Below, piece by piece: positions 6,637-14,492 of a stretch of DNA of 20,604 nt. The position numbers and the translations under genes were made by a program. The DNA comes from UBA12078 sp964573565. Lineage in GTDB: Bacteria > Patescibacteriota > Dojkabacteria > SC72. Under the pieces are notes generated by a model. It searched no databases and was not told the DNA's origin. It saw only the letters and a list, made by a program, of their open reading frames with translations. Location: NCBI GenBank assembly GCA_964573565.1, contig CAZNJV010000008.1, positions 1 through 20,604 of the forward strand, written 5' to 3'. Position 1 is the stretch's first letter; every line of letters starts with the position of its first letter.

Positions 6637-6686
6637 ATATTACAATCAATGTGAATTTAGACATCCATATTCTACCACAAAAGGCC

Positions 6687-9200
6687 CTAAAGCTTTACAG
6701 TATACTTCTTTTTGTCTTCTTCTTTCTTTTGTTCAACCTTTGGTTTCCCTTCATTCTTAACCTCTTCTTTTGGCTTTTCCTCTTTCTTTTGCATTACAGA
6801 CCTGTTACCCTTCTCACTGTATGTCTGATTACTCCATTTCTGTATCTTCTCCTCTATCTCTACCCTGTCCACACCATATTTTTCTCTCGATTTCTTTATG
6901 ATCTCTTCTCTACAATCAAACTTCTGATATCTCACAGGCAAAGATCTACAGCTGAAAGGAACAGATGTCATACCATCAATACATAGTTTGATATACATAG
7001 CATGGGAATCCAGTGAGACAAGATCATCGCAAGATACTACTGGTGCAAATTCTTTTTCTAAGATAGAGGCATCCCCCTGGCTCACAACAAATGAACCCAA
7101 AGTACCAACATTACCAAATATAGCCTGCCTTACTGTTAAAGGTAATTGATCGATATACTGGTTCGTCATCGTTAAATTGAGATGATATTTTCTTGCTTCT
7201 GAAAGAATCTTTGCAAAAGAATCTGTAGCGAAGTTCTGGAACTCATCAACGTACAAGAAGAAATCCTTACGCTCTGATTCTGGCATATCTACCCTCTCCA
7301 TCGCCGTAGCTTGAAGTCTAGTAATGATCATTCCACCCAGCAGTGATGCCGTCTCCTCTCCTAGCCTACCCTGTGCAAGGTTAACCAAAAGAATCTTCCT
7401 GTTATCCATAATCTCTCTCAAGTCGATTGTAGACTTCACCTGGCCAATAATATTTCTAGTGACTGCAGAAGACACAAACCTTCCAACTTTGTTCTGTATA
7501 GGGGCTACAGCCTCTGCAAGTAGCCTTGGATTCTGTGCCATCTGTGCAAACTCCTCCGTCCAGAATTTGTACAAGATTGGATCGTTAACCTGCTTTAATA
7601 TGAATTTTCTGTATGCATTGTCCGTCAACATCCTTAGTACCGCCAAAAGTGTTGTACCCTGAGCCTCGAGTGCTGTAGCAGCAGTATTGGTAAGAATATA
7701 TTGCAATCTAGGTCCCCAAGAGGTTCCAAATTGTTTCTTAAATACCTCTACTACACCATCCGCAATTAGATCTCTTTGTGATTTGTCCTTTAATTCCAAA
7801 AGATTGAACCCCACAGGATGATCTACATCTGTAGGATTGAAATAGATAACATCATCAACACGATTAGGAGGGATATGATCCAAAAGATCTTCTACAGTAT
7901 CACCATGAGGATCCACAAAACATGCACCATCTCCTGCTAAGACATCTGATATGAACATATTTTTAAAAACTGTTGATTTACCTACACCTGTCTTACCCAA
8001 AAGATAGAAATGACGTGCACGGTCTGCTCGTTTCAAGCCGAATTGAACTGTTGCTCCACGATAGTCTGTCTCTGCAAATACAGTAACATCATCCTCAGTT
8101 GCCTTCGGCATATTCATAGGAGGTTCAAGTTTCTTAGATCTACTCCAAGCGATATTTGGTGTTTCCACAGAGATATTGGGAAGGTGGTACAAAGATGCTA
8201 ACTCCTCAATATTCAAGACATCTGGTTCTTCCCTATCCATATGCCTTACCACATACTCATCGTATATTTCTTTCCCTGTCTTCGTTGGCTTGGAATGTAT
8301 GAAGTTGTTCAGATGCGCAGTAGTAAACTGCTTGAAACTTGCAGCCACATCTCTAAGAATCTGCTCTGATCTTTCCTGGGTATTAGCCTTGGTAACAACA
8401 CGAATCTTAACCTCAAATCCAAGTTTAAGCATTTTGGTCTCAATCTCTTTTAATTCCTCCTCTTGTCCAGGTTCGAGTTTGACCACTTCCTTCTTCACAA
8501 CAGTCTCACTGCTAGAGAGACTCTGCCCCATCTTGGCCAATCCTTTGGCAATTTTACTTAATATTGACTCACCATTGATATCTTTACCTTCTCTAATAGC
8601 TGTAATATATTTCTTTGAATTCTTTTGCCAGATATTTGATACCGGTCTCACAGCTATCTGTAACCAAGCTTTCTCTCCCTTTGCAAGATCAGACATCGCA
8701 CCGGTTATAGCGGCTAAAGGATCTACCTCAAAATTTCTAAATGTTTTAATTGGAAATATGGAGTCCTTCTCCATCTCTATCTCTCCGCAGGTAACAAATG
8801 TGTCCTCCTCAGAACCATTCTTGAGGGTATAGTCATTCACATAGCTAATATCTGCGTTGGGATACTGTGCATACATCTGTCCTTCTACAAACTTTGCCAA
8901 ATGCTTAGGTGTAACAACATAGAAACGGATACCATCTTCATCACTTGAAACGACTTCAAAGCTGATAATGTCCTCTGCTTTTACAGCATCACCTAAAACA
9001 CCATGGACGGAAGCAAACATCTGTTCTGCAGCCAATGCGGATTTATCATTCTCTCTTGGAACAAGAACCTGCAAAACAAGAGGACTTCGGATGTCTTCAA
9101 ATACCTCAATCTCCTGCTTGTTAACTTTTTTGCCCCATATCAAAACGAAGGCCACGAAGGCTCCGGAGAATGCCAAAAGTATTAACATAACTGCAGTCAT
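6687..9200 (-). CDS. VirD4/TraG-like (HerA/DUF87-type) membrane-anchored ATPase
   Basis: A P-loop DNA-pump-type ATPase of the VirD4/TraG/HerA superfamily, often annotated as a type IV secretion DNA-binding protein. Residues 3-22 form one N-terminal membrane helix, so the protein should sit on the inner face of the membrane. Residues ~40-390 are a large all-purpose N-terminal region, with Lys/Glu-rich helices around 235-300. The motor follows: Walker A LLGKTGVGKST (400-410, catalytic K408), FVDPHGD (428-434), Walker B FFLYVDEFQNF (647-657, D652/E653) and a sensor-like TMTNQYIDQLP (677-687). The last ~40 residues are a Lys/Glu-rich tail. The total is 837 aa. No other secretion gene lies in the window, so the substrate (DNA or protein) is unknown. 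It has its own near-consensus promoter. Confidence 0.88.
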   Translation of the reverse strand: MTAVMLILLAFSGAFVAFVLIWGKKVNKQEIEVFEDIRSPLVLQVLVPRENDKSALAAEQMFASVHGVLGDAVKAEDIISFEVVSSDEDGIRFYVVTPKHLAKFVEGQMYAQYPNADISYVNDYTLKNGSEEDTFVTCGEIEMEKDSIFPIKTFRNFEVDPLAAITGAMSDLAKGEKAWLQIAVRPVSNIWQKNSKKYITAIREGKDINGESILSKIAKGLAKMGQSLSSSETVVKKEVVKLEPGQEEELKEIETKMLKLGFEVKIRVVTKANTQERSEQILRDVAASFKQFTTAHLNNFIHSKPTKTGKEIYDEYVVRHMDREEPDVLNIEELASLYHLPNISVETPNIAWSRSKKLEPPMNMPKATEDDVTVFAETDYRGATVQFGLKRADRARHFYLLGKTGVGKSTVFKNMFISDVLAGDGACFVDPHGDTVEDLLDHIPPNRVDDVIYFNPTDVDHPVGFNLLELKDKSQRDLIADGVVEVFKKQFGTSWGPRLQYILTNTAATALEAQGTTLLAVLRMLTDNAYRKFILKQVNDPILYKFWTEEFAQMAQNPRLLAEAVAPIQNKVGRFVSSAVTRNIIGQVKSTIDLREIMDNRKILLVNLAQGRLGEETASLLGGMIITRLQATAMERVDMPESERKDFFLYVDEFQNFATDSFAKILSEARKYHLNLTMTNQYIDQLPLTVRQAIFGNVGTLGSFVVSQGDASILEKEFAPVVSCDDLVSLDSHAMYIKLCIDGMTSVPFSCRSLPVRYQKFDCREEIIKKSREKYGVDRVEIEEKIQKWSNQTYSEKGNRSVMQKKEEKPKEEVKNEGKPKVEQKKEEDKKKYTVKL

Positions 9201-9206
9201 ATCGAA

Positions 9207-9235
9207 ATTGTAGAGTAAAAAAGTTATTTAATCAA
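9207..9235 (-). promoter_or_regulatory. leaderless promoter of the VirD4-like ATPase gene
   Basis: On the minus strand, -35 TTGATT (9235-9230) is followed after exactly 17 bp by -10 TACAAT (9212-9207), which ends 6 nt before the ATG at 9200. Transcription should start at or within a base or two of the ATG. It falls in the 43-nt gap after the LytR_C-type gene. Confidence 0.7.
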
Positions 9236-9243
9236 ATACATTC

Positions 9244-10431
9244 TTAGAAGCTGTACATCTGCTGGATATCTTTTCCCAAGACTACAACAATGTCTCCTGT
9301 GGTCATAAATGCCGGCCTTCCTTCTATCAGATTGAAGCTCCCTGAGAGGATTTCTGTCACAATCTCTAGTGAACTTTTGTAGTCATCTTTGTCCGAGACA
9401 TAGACCACTGTACGATCAGTCGTACTTGGAGCATTTTCATACCTCACCACATCACAGCCAGAATTCTCAATCTTCCTACCAAACTGTTTTGCAGCCCCAG
9501 CAACACCACTTCCATTGTAGACCTCCACTCTAACTCTCTCCTTCTCTAGTGACCTATCAACGACTTTAGAGATTAGATTCCTGTATACAGTATCAAATTC
9601 CGTAGTATTCAAATATCTCATCTGCCCACCGCTACTTGATAGATCCTCAGTAGAATATCTGTAATATGACAGATCTATACCATAGGCCTCTGTTTTCGCG
9701 ACCTGGGTATTAAAGGTCTCCCAGAATGAAAGATATTGTCTGAAAGACAGATTACTGAATACATTACTCTGAGTTTTTAGCATCAATCCTAAATGTACCA
9801 TGTTATCAATTGCCGAATACTTTGAGGCAAGCATATTCAATTTGTAGAAAGAGTCCCCCAGGATATCCGAGTCTACCGTTTTAAAATACTCTCTGTATTT
9901 ATCTTCTACGCCACTAAAATCGCCATACATTCCAGAATAGTTGGTGATACCTTCTGGGGAGAACCATATATATCTGTCCACCTTTGTACCAAGCATTTGT
10001 CCTATCTGCCATATTGCGTATTCCACTCCCCTTCCCTCCTGCAGGAAATCTCCTGCGTATCTGAAAGAAGACAAGGCTATACTATTTCCGAAATCTTCTT
10101 CAAGTCCTGAGAAATACATCCACCCAGGGACATAGATAAGAATCGACTCTTTTTTACTTTGGTTAGTTAGGAAAAGAAATATCTCAGATATTTTTCTGTC
10201 TGTCCCACTTCCACCTTCTATGACCACAAGTGTTTTCTCAAAATCCCCCGTAGATTTTGAAAGCAGGTATTGGTGTGATCCGTTTTGTTTTGTAGGATCA
10301 CTGAATTTAGCCGATAAAATGAGGATGAAATATGTAGAGAGGAAGAGAATAATTAAAAGAAGTGCACCATATACTAGAACCTTACTCCAATTAATATGAA
10401 TTTGTTTTTGTGATTTGTTTTTTTTTCTCAT
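9244..10431 (-). CDS. LytR/CpsA/Psr-like membrane protein with LytR_C domain
   Basis: A 395-residue cell-envelope protein with a short, very basic cytoplasmic N-terminus (MRKKNKSQKQ), one membrane helix (~17-41) and an extracellular remainder. Residues ~65-290 resemble a diverged LCP domain: IFLFLTNQSKKESILIYVPGWMY (84-106) matches the core strand pair, and GVEYAIWQIGQMLGTKVDRYIWFSPEGI (135-162) the conserved helix-strand region. The Arg/Asp residues that bind the polyprenyl phosphate in typical LCP enzymes are not evident. Residues 299-389 form a LytR_C domain (VRVEVYNGSGVAGAAKQFG). Ligase activity is therefore doubtful; a wall-binding or structural role fits. The start overlaps the rluA-family gene by ATGA (4 nt). 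Nine consecutive A bases follow the start codon on the coding strand. Confidence 0.8.
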   Translation of the reverse strand: MRKKNKSQKQIHINWSKVLVYGALLLIILFLSTYFILILSAKFSDPTKQNGSHQYLLSKSTGDFEKTLVVIEGGSGTDRKISEIFLFLTNQSKKESILIYVPGWMYFSGLEEDFGNSIALSSFRYAGDFLQEGRGVEYAIWQIGQMLGTKVDRYIWFSPEGITNYSGMYGDFSGVEDKYREYFKTVDSDILGDSFYKLNMLASKYSAIDNMVHLGLMLKTQSNVFSNLSFRQYLSFWETFNTQVAKTEAYGIDLSYYRYSTEDLSSSGGQMRYLNTTEFDTVYRNLISKVVDRSLEKERVRVEVYNGSGVAGAAKQFGRKIENSGCDVVRYENAPSTTDRTVVYVSDKDDYKSSLEIVTEILSGSFNLIEGRPAFMTTGDIVVVLGKDIQQMYSF

Positions 10432-11396
10432 TTTAATCGGTATATAGCCAACTTCCCAGAGGGCTCCTCAAAAGATAGAAGTACTGATTCCAACTCTATT
10501 GCGGCTGGTGTCTCCCCACCTTTGAGTGTTTGAAATAGTGTGTCTCCTTCGATATATATGCCAAGATATTCTAAAGATGCTCGAATCTGGTACATCCTTC
10601 CTGTTTTAATTACAACTAATACTTCATTGTCACTCAAGAATCTGAAATACGAGAGGGAATATTTTGCATTATCAAATGGATATGGTTTGAATATCATCTT
10701 CCTTCTGTTAACACTACTTCTGCCTATATATCCTTCTGCTTTCAACCATTCTGAACCTAAATCAGAAGTTCTCACAAAATCGTCTATCACTTCTGTGGCA
10801 GAAACTTTTGTTTTTGGAAGCTTCTCAAACACCTCCTTGCTTGTATCCTCTCGCAAGATCACTTTTGCATAATATATTTTTTGTACATTGTGTTTTTCAA
10901 ACTGTTTTTGGAGATATTTTTGCATTTCAGAATTCTTTGCAAAAAGCATAAGCCCGGATACTGGTTTGTCCAATCTATGAACCACGCCAGCTCGATCGAT
11001 TGTAGTGTCGTATTCTTTCTTTTTTGTTAAATATCCAGCAATGTAGTTAGCCAACGTATCCTTGGCATTCCCTACTCCTGGATGTACAGAGATCCCTTTG
11101 GGTTTATTCAGGACAATATATGAATCAGATTCATAGACAATATTTAAAGGATAGTCTTGGAGAATAATTTTGTCATATGAGGAGTCGGAGAGGATACTGT
11201 CCACTTCATCCTCCTGCACAGTAATGCTATCCCCTACTCTTAGCCTGTATGATGGCTTACTTTCTTTCCCGTTAATGGATACCAGCTTCTCCCAATTTTT
11301 TACAAGAAAACTTCTACTATGCACCTTAAAATGCTCACATATGAATGTGTCTGCTCTCTTATTCTCATCTTCTTTACTGATTTGGACAGTACTCAT
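10428..11396 (-). CDS. RluA/RluD-family pseudouridine synthase
   Basis: An RNA pseudouridine synthase of the RluA family, which isomerises uridines in rRNA (as RluD and RluC do) or tRNA. An S4-like RNA-binding domain occupies residues ~10-60 (NKRADTFICEHFKVHSRSFLVKNWEKLVSINGK, then YRLRVGDSI). The catalytic core follows with IVLNKPKGISVHPG (94-107) and the catalytic motif GVVHRLDKPVSGLMLFAK (137-154, nucleophilic D143), then KIYYAKV. The C-terminal part is less conserved (GRMYQIRASLEYLGI matches the usual GRTHQIR, with Tyr for His). The exact target position is not readable from sequence. It is the middle gene of a three-gene operon: 3 nt after the Lgt-like gene and overlapping the LytR_C gene by 4 nt. 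Length 322 is normal. Confidence 0.93.
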   Translation of the reverse strand: MSTVQISKEDENKRADTFICEHFKVHSRSFLVKNWEKLVSINGKESKPSYRLRVGDSITVQEDEVDSILSDSSYDKIILQDYPLNIVYESDSYIVLNKPKGISVHPGVGNAKDTLANYIAGYLTKKKEYDTTIDRAGVVHRLDKPVSGLMLFAKNSEMQKYLQKQFEKHNVQKIYYAKVILREDTSKEVFEKLPKTKVSATEVIDDFVRTSDLGSEWLKAEGYIGRSSVNRRKMIFKPYPFDNAKYSLSYFRFLSDNEVLVVIKTGRMYQIRASLEYLGIYIEGDTLFQTLKGGETPAAIELESVLLSFEEPSGKLAIYRLK

Positions 11397-11399
11397 ATG

Positions 11400-12230
11400 C
11401 TATCTAATTGGAGATTTAAATGAATGATTAATACCAATCTCACGTACAGAAGAGACCTTCTCTATGACAACATTTGCCTTTCTTAGATCTCTAACAAAAA
11501 GAATTACACCAAAGAATGTCCAAGCAAAGAATAGATACATGGATATCTGTTCATATATGTCCAAGCCTCCCGAGACATATATATATCCAACTATGGAGGC
11601 TGAAAGACAAGAGAGTATTACATTAACCAGTAGATATATTCTTTTTTCTAATATCGGCTTTTGTATTCTATTCACAAAGTTTATGAAGAATATGGAAATT
11701 ATTGGGAAGATTAACAATAATCCTCCTTGTAACACCCAAGTCCCATTTGCTCCATTGAGGCCTAGCAGTATGAAAGAAAAGGCCAACATTGTTTCGCCAG
11801 AAAAGTATATTGTTGGGAACATCTGTCCCCATCTCCATTTCTTAACTCTTGATGACCAAAAACTTGCAGAGAGCAGATATACAACAAACATTGCAAGAAT
11901 ATTTAATCCCCCATCAAATATATTTAAGAATCTCCAAGGTAATAGTCTAAACCAGAAAACCTGATCTCCATACTTCTCATATGGTAACCAGTACCAGATG
12001 TATCCTGCAAAATCTTGGTAGTTAGAAAGTACATATACGATTCTTCCTACTAGGAAACCTAGAAAAATTGATACTATGAATAGATCAAAGGTTGAGGATC
12101 GATCTTTTCGGGTCTCCATAGCACCTCTCCAACAGACAAACATGCCGAAAAAAACGACGCACAAGAATAATACTGAAGGGCTAAATGTTGAGAATAATTG
12201 ATAGATCCAATTGAGTATACTGTCCACCAT
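11400..12230 (-). CDS. Lgt-like polytopic membrane protein, catalytic residues lost
   Basis: A 276-residue membrane protein with about seven hydrophobic segments. Its middle aligns by eye with prolipoprotein diacylglyceryl transferase (Lgt): GFLVGRIVYVLSNYQDF (58-74) matches the Lgt segment GGRIGYVLFYNFPQF, and FLNIFDGGLNI (101-111) matches VWDGGMSFHGGL. The Lgt FHGG histidine is missing, and the GRxGN-type motif is not found (GANGTWVLQGG is the nearest). So the fold is probably Lgt-like but diacylglyceryl transfer is unlikely, unless the chemistry is done by other residues. It heads the operon with the pseudouridine synthase and the LytR_C protein. Upstream is the zinc-ribbon gene's terminator. 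The assignment rests on two short motifs and could be wrong. Confidence 0.65.
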   Translation of the reverse strand: MVDSILNWIYQLFSTFSPSVLFLCVVFFGMFVCWRGAMETRKDRSSTFDLFIVSIFLGFLVGRIVYVLSNYQDFAGYIWYWLPYEKYGDQVFWFRLLPWRFLNIFDGGLNILAMFVVYLLSASFWSSRVKKWRWGQMFPTIYFSGETMLAFSFILLGLNGANGTWVLQGGLLLIFPIISIFFINFVNRIQKPILEKRIYLLVNVILSCLSASIVGYIYVSGGLDIYEQISMYLFFAWTFFGVILFVRDLRKANVVIEKVSSVREIGINHSFKSPIR

Positions 12231-12238
12231 TTCTGCTT

Positions 12239-12277
12239 AAAAAGTTAATACTGTAGTATATGATATCACAGTATTAA
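12239..12277 (-). terminator. intrinsic terminator of the tRNA/zinc-ribbon unit
   Basis: TTAATACTGT (12245-12254) and ACAGTATTAA (12268-12277) form a perfect 10-bp stem with a 13-nt loop. On the minus strand the stem is followed by C and TTTTT (12243-12239). The stem contains the stop codon of the zinc-ribbon gene. The Lgt-like gene starts 9 nt beyond the T-run. The stem is AT-rich, so termination may be partial. Confidence 0.75.
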
Positions 12278-12993
12278 TGCTTTTTATTCTTCTTTTTCTT
12301 TTTGTTATTTTTGCTTTTCTCTACAACAGGTTCTTGTACCTGAGGTTCTTTTTTCATCTTCCCTACTAATGCCTCATATCCATGTATTAATGAAGCTCCA
12401 AGCTTCACTGTAAGACTTCGCTTTTTGGTGCTGTACCTTGTTTGCTCTGACTCAACAACTTTCGCCGCTTCCTCTTTAGATGCCTGAATCTGTTGCTCCA
12501 TGACTTCCTTGGAAGGTGCCTGCTCTTCAACTACGATGTCGGACGAGACTTTCTGTCCACAGAATGCACAATATTCACTATCTTTTTCAATATACATACC
12601 ACATGCTTTACATTTCTTTTTAATCTCCAATCCACATTTAGGACAGAATGTATAACCAGGATATAGCTGTGCACCACACTTTGCACAGTCACCTAACTCT
12701 GCTGTCTCGTACTTAAGATATCTTCTTTCTAAATCAGCCCAATAGATTTGCTCTATCGTTTGGGATGGTCTGATTATTAAATAGATGATCCATCCAAAGA
12801 TATTCAAGAACAGTACTAAAAGGACATAGATGATCCTTGCCTTTTTATTTGTTGTTCTCTCACCTGAATCCATCCAAACCCAATCCAGAACGACAATCCA
12901 AAAGACAACAAAGACTAAAATGAATAGCTTTGAAACTATTTGGAAGTTAATTTGTCCCACACCATTGAGCAGATTAAGCAAGAAAGTTTCCAT
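12274..12993 (-). CDS. membrane protein with double zinc ribbon
   Basis: A 239-residue protein with two N-terminal membrane helices (~20-40 and ~53-74; the second is VLLVLFLNIFGWIIYLIIRP, like a phospholipase_D-nuclease N-type helix) and two adjacent zinc ribbons. The Cys pairs are C103/C106 with C117/C120 (CAKCG and CPKCG) and C128/C131 with C142/C145 (CKACG and CAFCG). This is the DZANK/zinc-ribbon pattern. Both ribbons are cytoplasmic if the helices form a hairpin. A Glu/Gln/Ala-rich stretch (~150-185) and a Lys/Asn-rich tail (KNNKKKKKNKKH) follow. The role is unknown; the ribbons suggest protein or nucleic-acid contacts. The ATG lies 24 nt after the tRNA-Leu 3' end with only a weak AGG ribosome site, so it may share the tRNA transcript. 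Confidence 0.85.
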   Translation of the reverse strand: METFLLNLLNGVGQINFQIVSKLFILVFVVFWIVVLDWVWMDSGERTTNKKARIIYVLLVLFLNIFGWIIYLIIRPSQTIEQIYWADLERRYLKYETAELGDCAKCGAQLYPGYTFCPKCGLEIKKKCKACGMYIEKDSEYCAFCGQKVSSDIVVEEQAPSKEVMEQQIQASKEEAAKVVESEQTRYSTKKRSLTVKLGASLIHGYEALVGKMKKEPQVQEPVVEKSKNNKKKKKNKKH

Positions 12994-13017
12994 ATTTGCC
13001 TAATAAAAATTGTAATA

Positions 13018-13101
13018 TGGTCGGGGAGGGAGTTGAACCCTCATGCTATTGCTAGCACGGGATTTTGAGTCCCGCGTGTCTGCCAGTTCCACCACTCGAC
13101 C
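13018..13101 (-). tRNA. tRNA-Leu (anticodon CAA)
   Basis: A class II cloverleaf on the minus strand. The acceptor strands GGTCGAG and CCCGACC pair except for one A-C mismatch at the sixth pair. The anticodon arm is GGGA, loop CTCAAAA, TCCC, giving anticodon CAA (reads UUG). The long variable arm TGCTA-GCAA-TAGCA is a perfect 5-bp hairpin typical of leucine tRNA. The T arm is GAGGG-TTCAACT-CCCTC. The discriminator base is A, and CCA is not encoded, so it must be added after transcription. It lies between dnaB and the zinc-ribbon gene. Confidence 0.96.
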
Positions 13102-13112
13102 TTAATGCTGGT

Positions 13113-13141
13113 ATTATACAAAAAATTATTGATATATTGAA
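13113..13141 (-). promoter_or_regulatory. promoter of tRNA-Leu
   Basis: Minus-strand TATAAT (13118-13113) is a perfect -10, ending 11 nt before the first base of the tRNA. The -35 at 17 bp is TTCAAT (13141-13136), a weak match. The stretch lies in the 48-nt gap after dnaB, where no terminator hairpin is visible. Confidence 0.6.
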
Positions 13142-13149
13142 GTCTTTTG

Positions 13150-14469
13150 TTACTTTTCTCCCTTGTAGAGATTTCTAAAGCTTGCGATTTCATTCACAAA
13201 CGCGAGTTTGATTACACCGGTAGGACCATTTCTGTGCTTTGCAACTATCAGTTCCCCTATTCCCTTGTTCTCAGTATCTGGATTCCATGTCTCTTCTCTA
13301 TCTATGAACATCACGACATCTGCATCTTGTTCGATAGAGCCTGATTCTCTAAGATCAGACAGCTGAGGTCTTCTACCTTGCCTCTGCTCTACTGCACGAT
13401 TAAGCTGAGAAAGTGCAATTACAGGGACATTAAGTTCCTTTGCAATGTTTTTCAGACCTTGAGATATCTCTGTAACTTCAAGAGTTCTGCTTTCTGTGCT
13501 ACTACCATGCATAAGCTGTAGGTAGTCTACAAAGATCATATCTAATCCATGCTCCAAAGCTAATCTTCTTGCCTTGGTTCGTATTGCATTAATATGTTGT
13601 CCCGCTTGATCATCTATGAAGATATTTGTATCTCCGAATTCTCCCATGGTTTCAGCCAATTTCATCAATTTCTTGTCTGTTAGTCTACCAGTTCTAATCT
13701 CCCAGAATGGAATACCTGACTGCATACCGATAAGCCTATCCATAATTTGAGTCTTGGACATTTCCAAAGAGAAAAATGCTACTGTCTTCTTCTCTACCAT
13801 TGCGGCATGTCTCATCATATCCAATGCTAGAGAGGTTTTACCTACGGATGGTCTTGCAGCTAAGATGACTAAGTCTGATTTCTGGAAACCACCTAAGAGA
13901 TCATCCAGATCTTTGAACCCTGTTGAGACACCAAGGTAAGCTTCATCATTTTCGGCTCGCTCTGCTCTTTCATATGCTTCCTTGAGCAAGTCTTTAATAT
14001 GTACGAAGTTACTCTTCGTACCGGACTGAGCAACATCAAAGATCTTTTTCTCAGATTGATCGATTACCGTATCAATCTTCATAGACTCGTTAAATGCTAA
14101 CTCCGTAATATCTCGTGAAGCCGTAATTAATCCTCTTCTTGTAGCACTCTCTTTAACAATCGCACCATATTCTTCTGCATGAGCAGATGTTGGAACCATT
14201 GCCACAAGATCCGCTAGATATGTTTTTCCCCCTATCTTCGCTAACTGTTTTTTCTTCTTAAACAGGTCTGACAATGTAACAAGATCGATTGGGAGTGCAT
14301 CATTGAAAAGTTCTAGTATACCGGCATATATAATTCCATTTCTTTCATCATAGAAATGTTCAGGAAGAAGCCAACCTGAGACAGCGATAACTGCATCTTT
14401 GTCTATCAACATAGACCCGATGAGTGACTGTTCTGCTTCTAAATTTTGTGGCGGAATTTTTTCTGCCAT
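13150..14469 (-). CDS. dnaB: replicative DNA helicase DnaB
   Basis: DnaB is the hexameric 5'-3' helicase of the replication fork. The 439-residue protein has the helical N-terminal domain (PPQNLEAEQSLIGSML at 6-21 to ~105), a linker, and a RecA-like motor: GVSTGFKDLDDLLGGF (180-195), Walker A ARPSVGKTS (205-213), the FFSLEMS motif (232-238), Walker B MIFVDYLQLM (311-320), LSQLNRAVEQR with SDLRESGSIEQDADVVMF (353-388), and KHRNGPTG (411-418) near the C-terminus. No intein interrupts it. It begins 10 nt after the stop of the MBL-fold gene and is probably co-transcribed with it. It shows no Shine-Dalgarno; the gap is filled by an AT-rich 9-bp inverted repeat. Confidence 0.98.
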   Translation of the reverse strand: MAEKIPPQNLEAEQSLIGSMLIDKDAVIAVSGWLLPEHFYDERNGIIYAGILELFNDALPIDLVTLSDLFKKKKQLAKIGGKTYLADLVAMVPTSAHAEEYGAIVKESATRRGLITASRDITELAFNESMKIDTVIDQSEKKIFDVAQSGTKSNFVHIKDLLKEAYERAERAENDEAYLGVSTGFKDLDDLLGGFQKSDLVILAARPSVGKTSLALDMMRHAAMVEKKTVAFFSLEMSKTQIMDRLIGMQSGIPFWEIRTGRLTDKKLMKLAETMGEFGDTNIFIDDQAGQHINAIRTKARRLALEHGLDMIFVDYLQLMHGSSTESRTLEVTEISQGLKNIAKELNVPVIALSQLNRAVEQRQGRRPQLSDLRESGSIEQDADVVMFIDREETWNPDTENKGIGELIVAKHRNGPTGVIKLAFVNEIASFRNLYKGEK

Positions 14470-14472
14470 TTA

Positions 14473-14492
14473 AATATTTTTACAAAAATATT
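14473..14492. repeat. 9-bp palindrome before dnaB
   Basis: AATATTTTT (14473-14481) and AAAAATATT (14484-14492) are perfect inverted copies with a 2-bp centre. They cover the stop codon of the MBL-fold gene and end 3 nt before the dnaB ATG. This could be an operator or simply AT-rich sequence; as an RNA hairpin a 2-nt loop is strained. Confidence 0.3.

Noticed and set aside
6637..6686. Terminator between the VirD4-like gene and yebC
   Set aside because: Small palindromes (AAAGCTTT, AGGGCCTTTT) do not form a stable stem with a proper T-run, so I did not call one.
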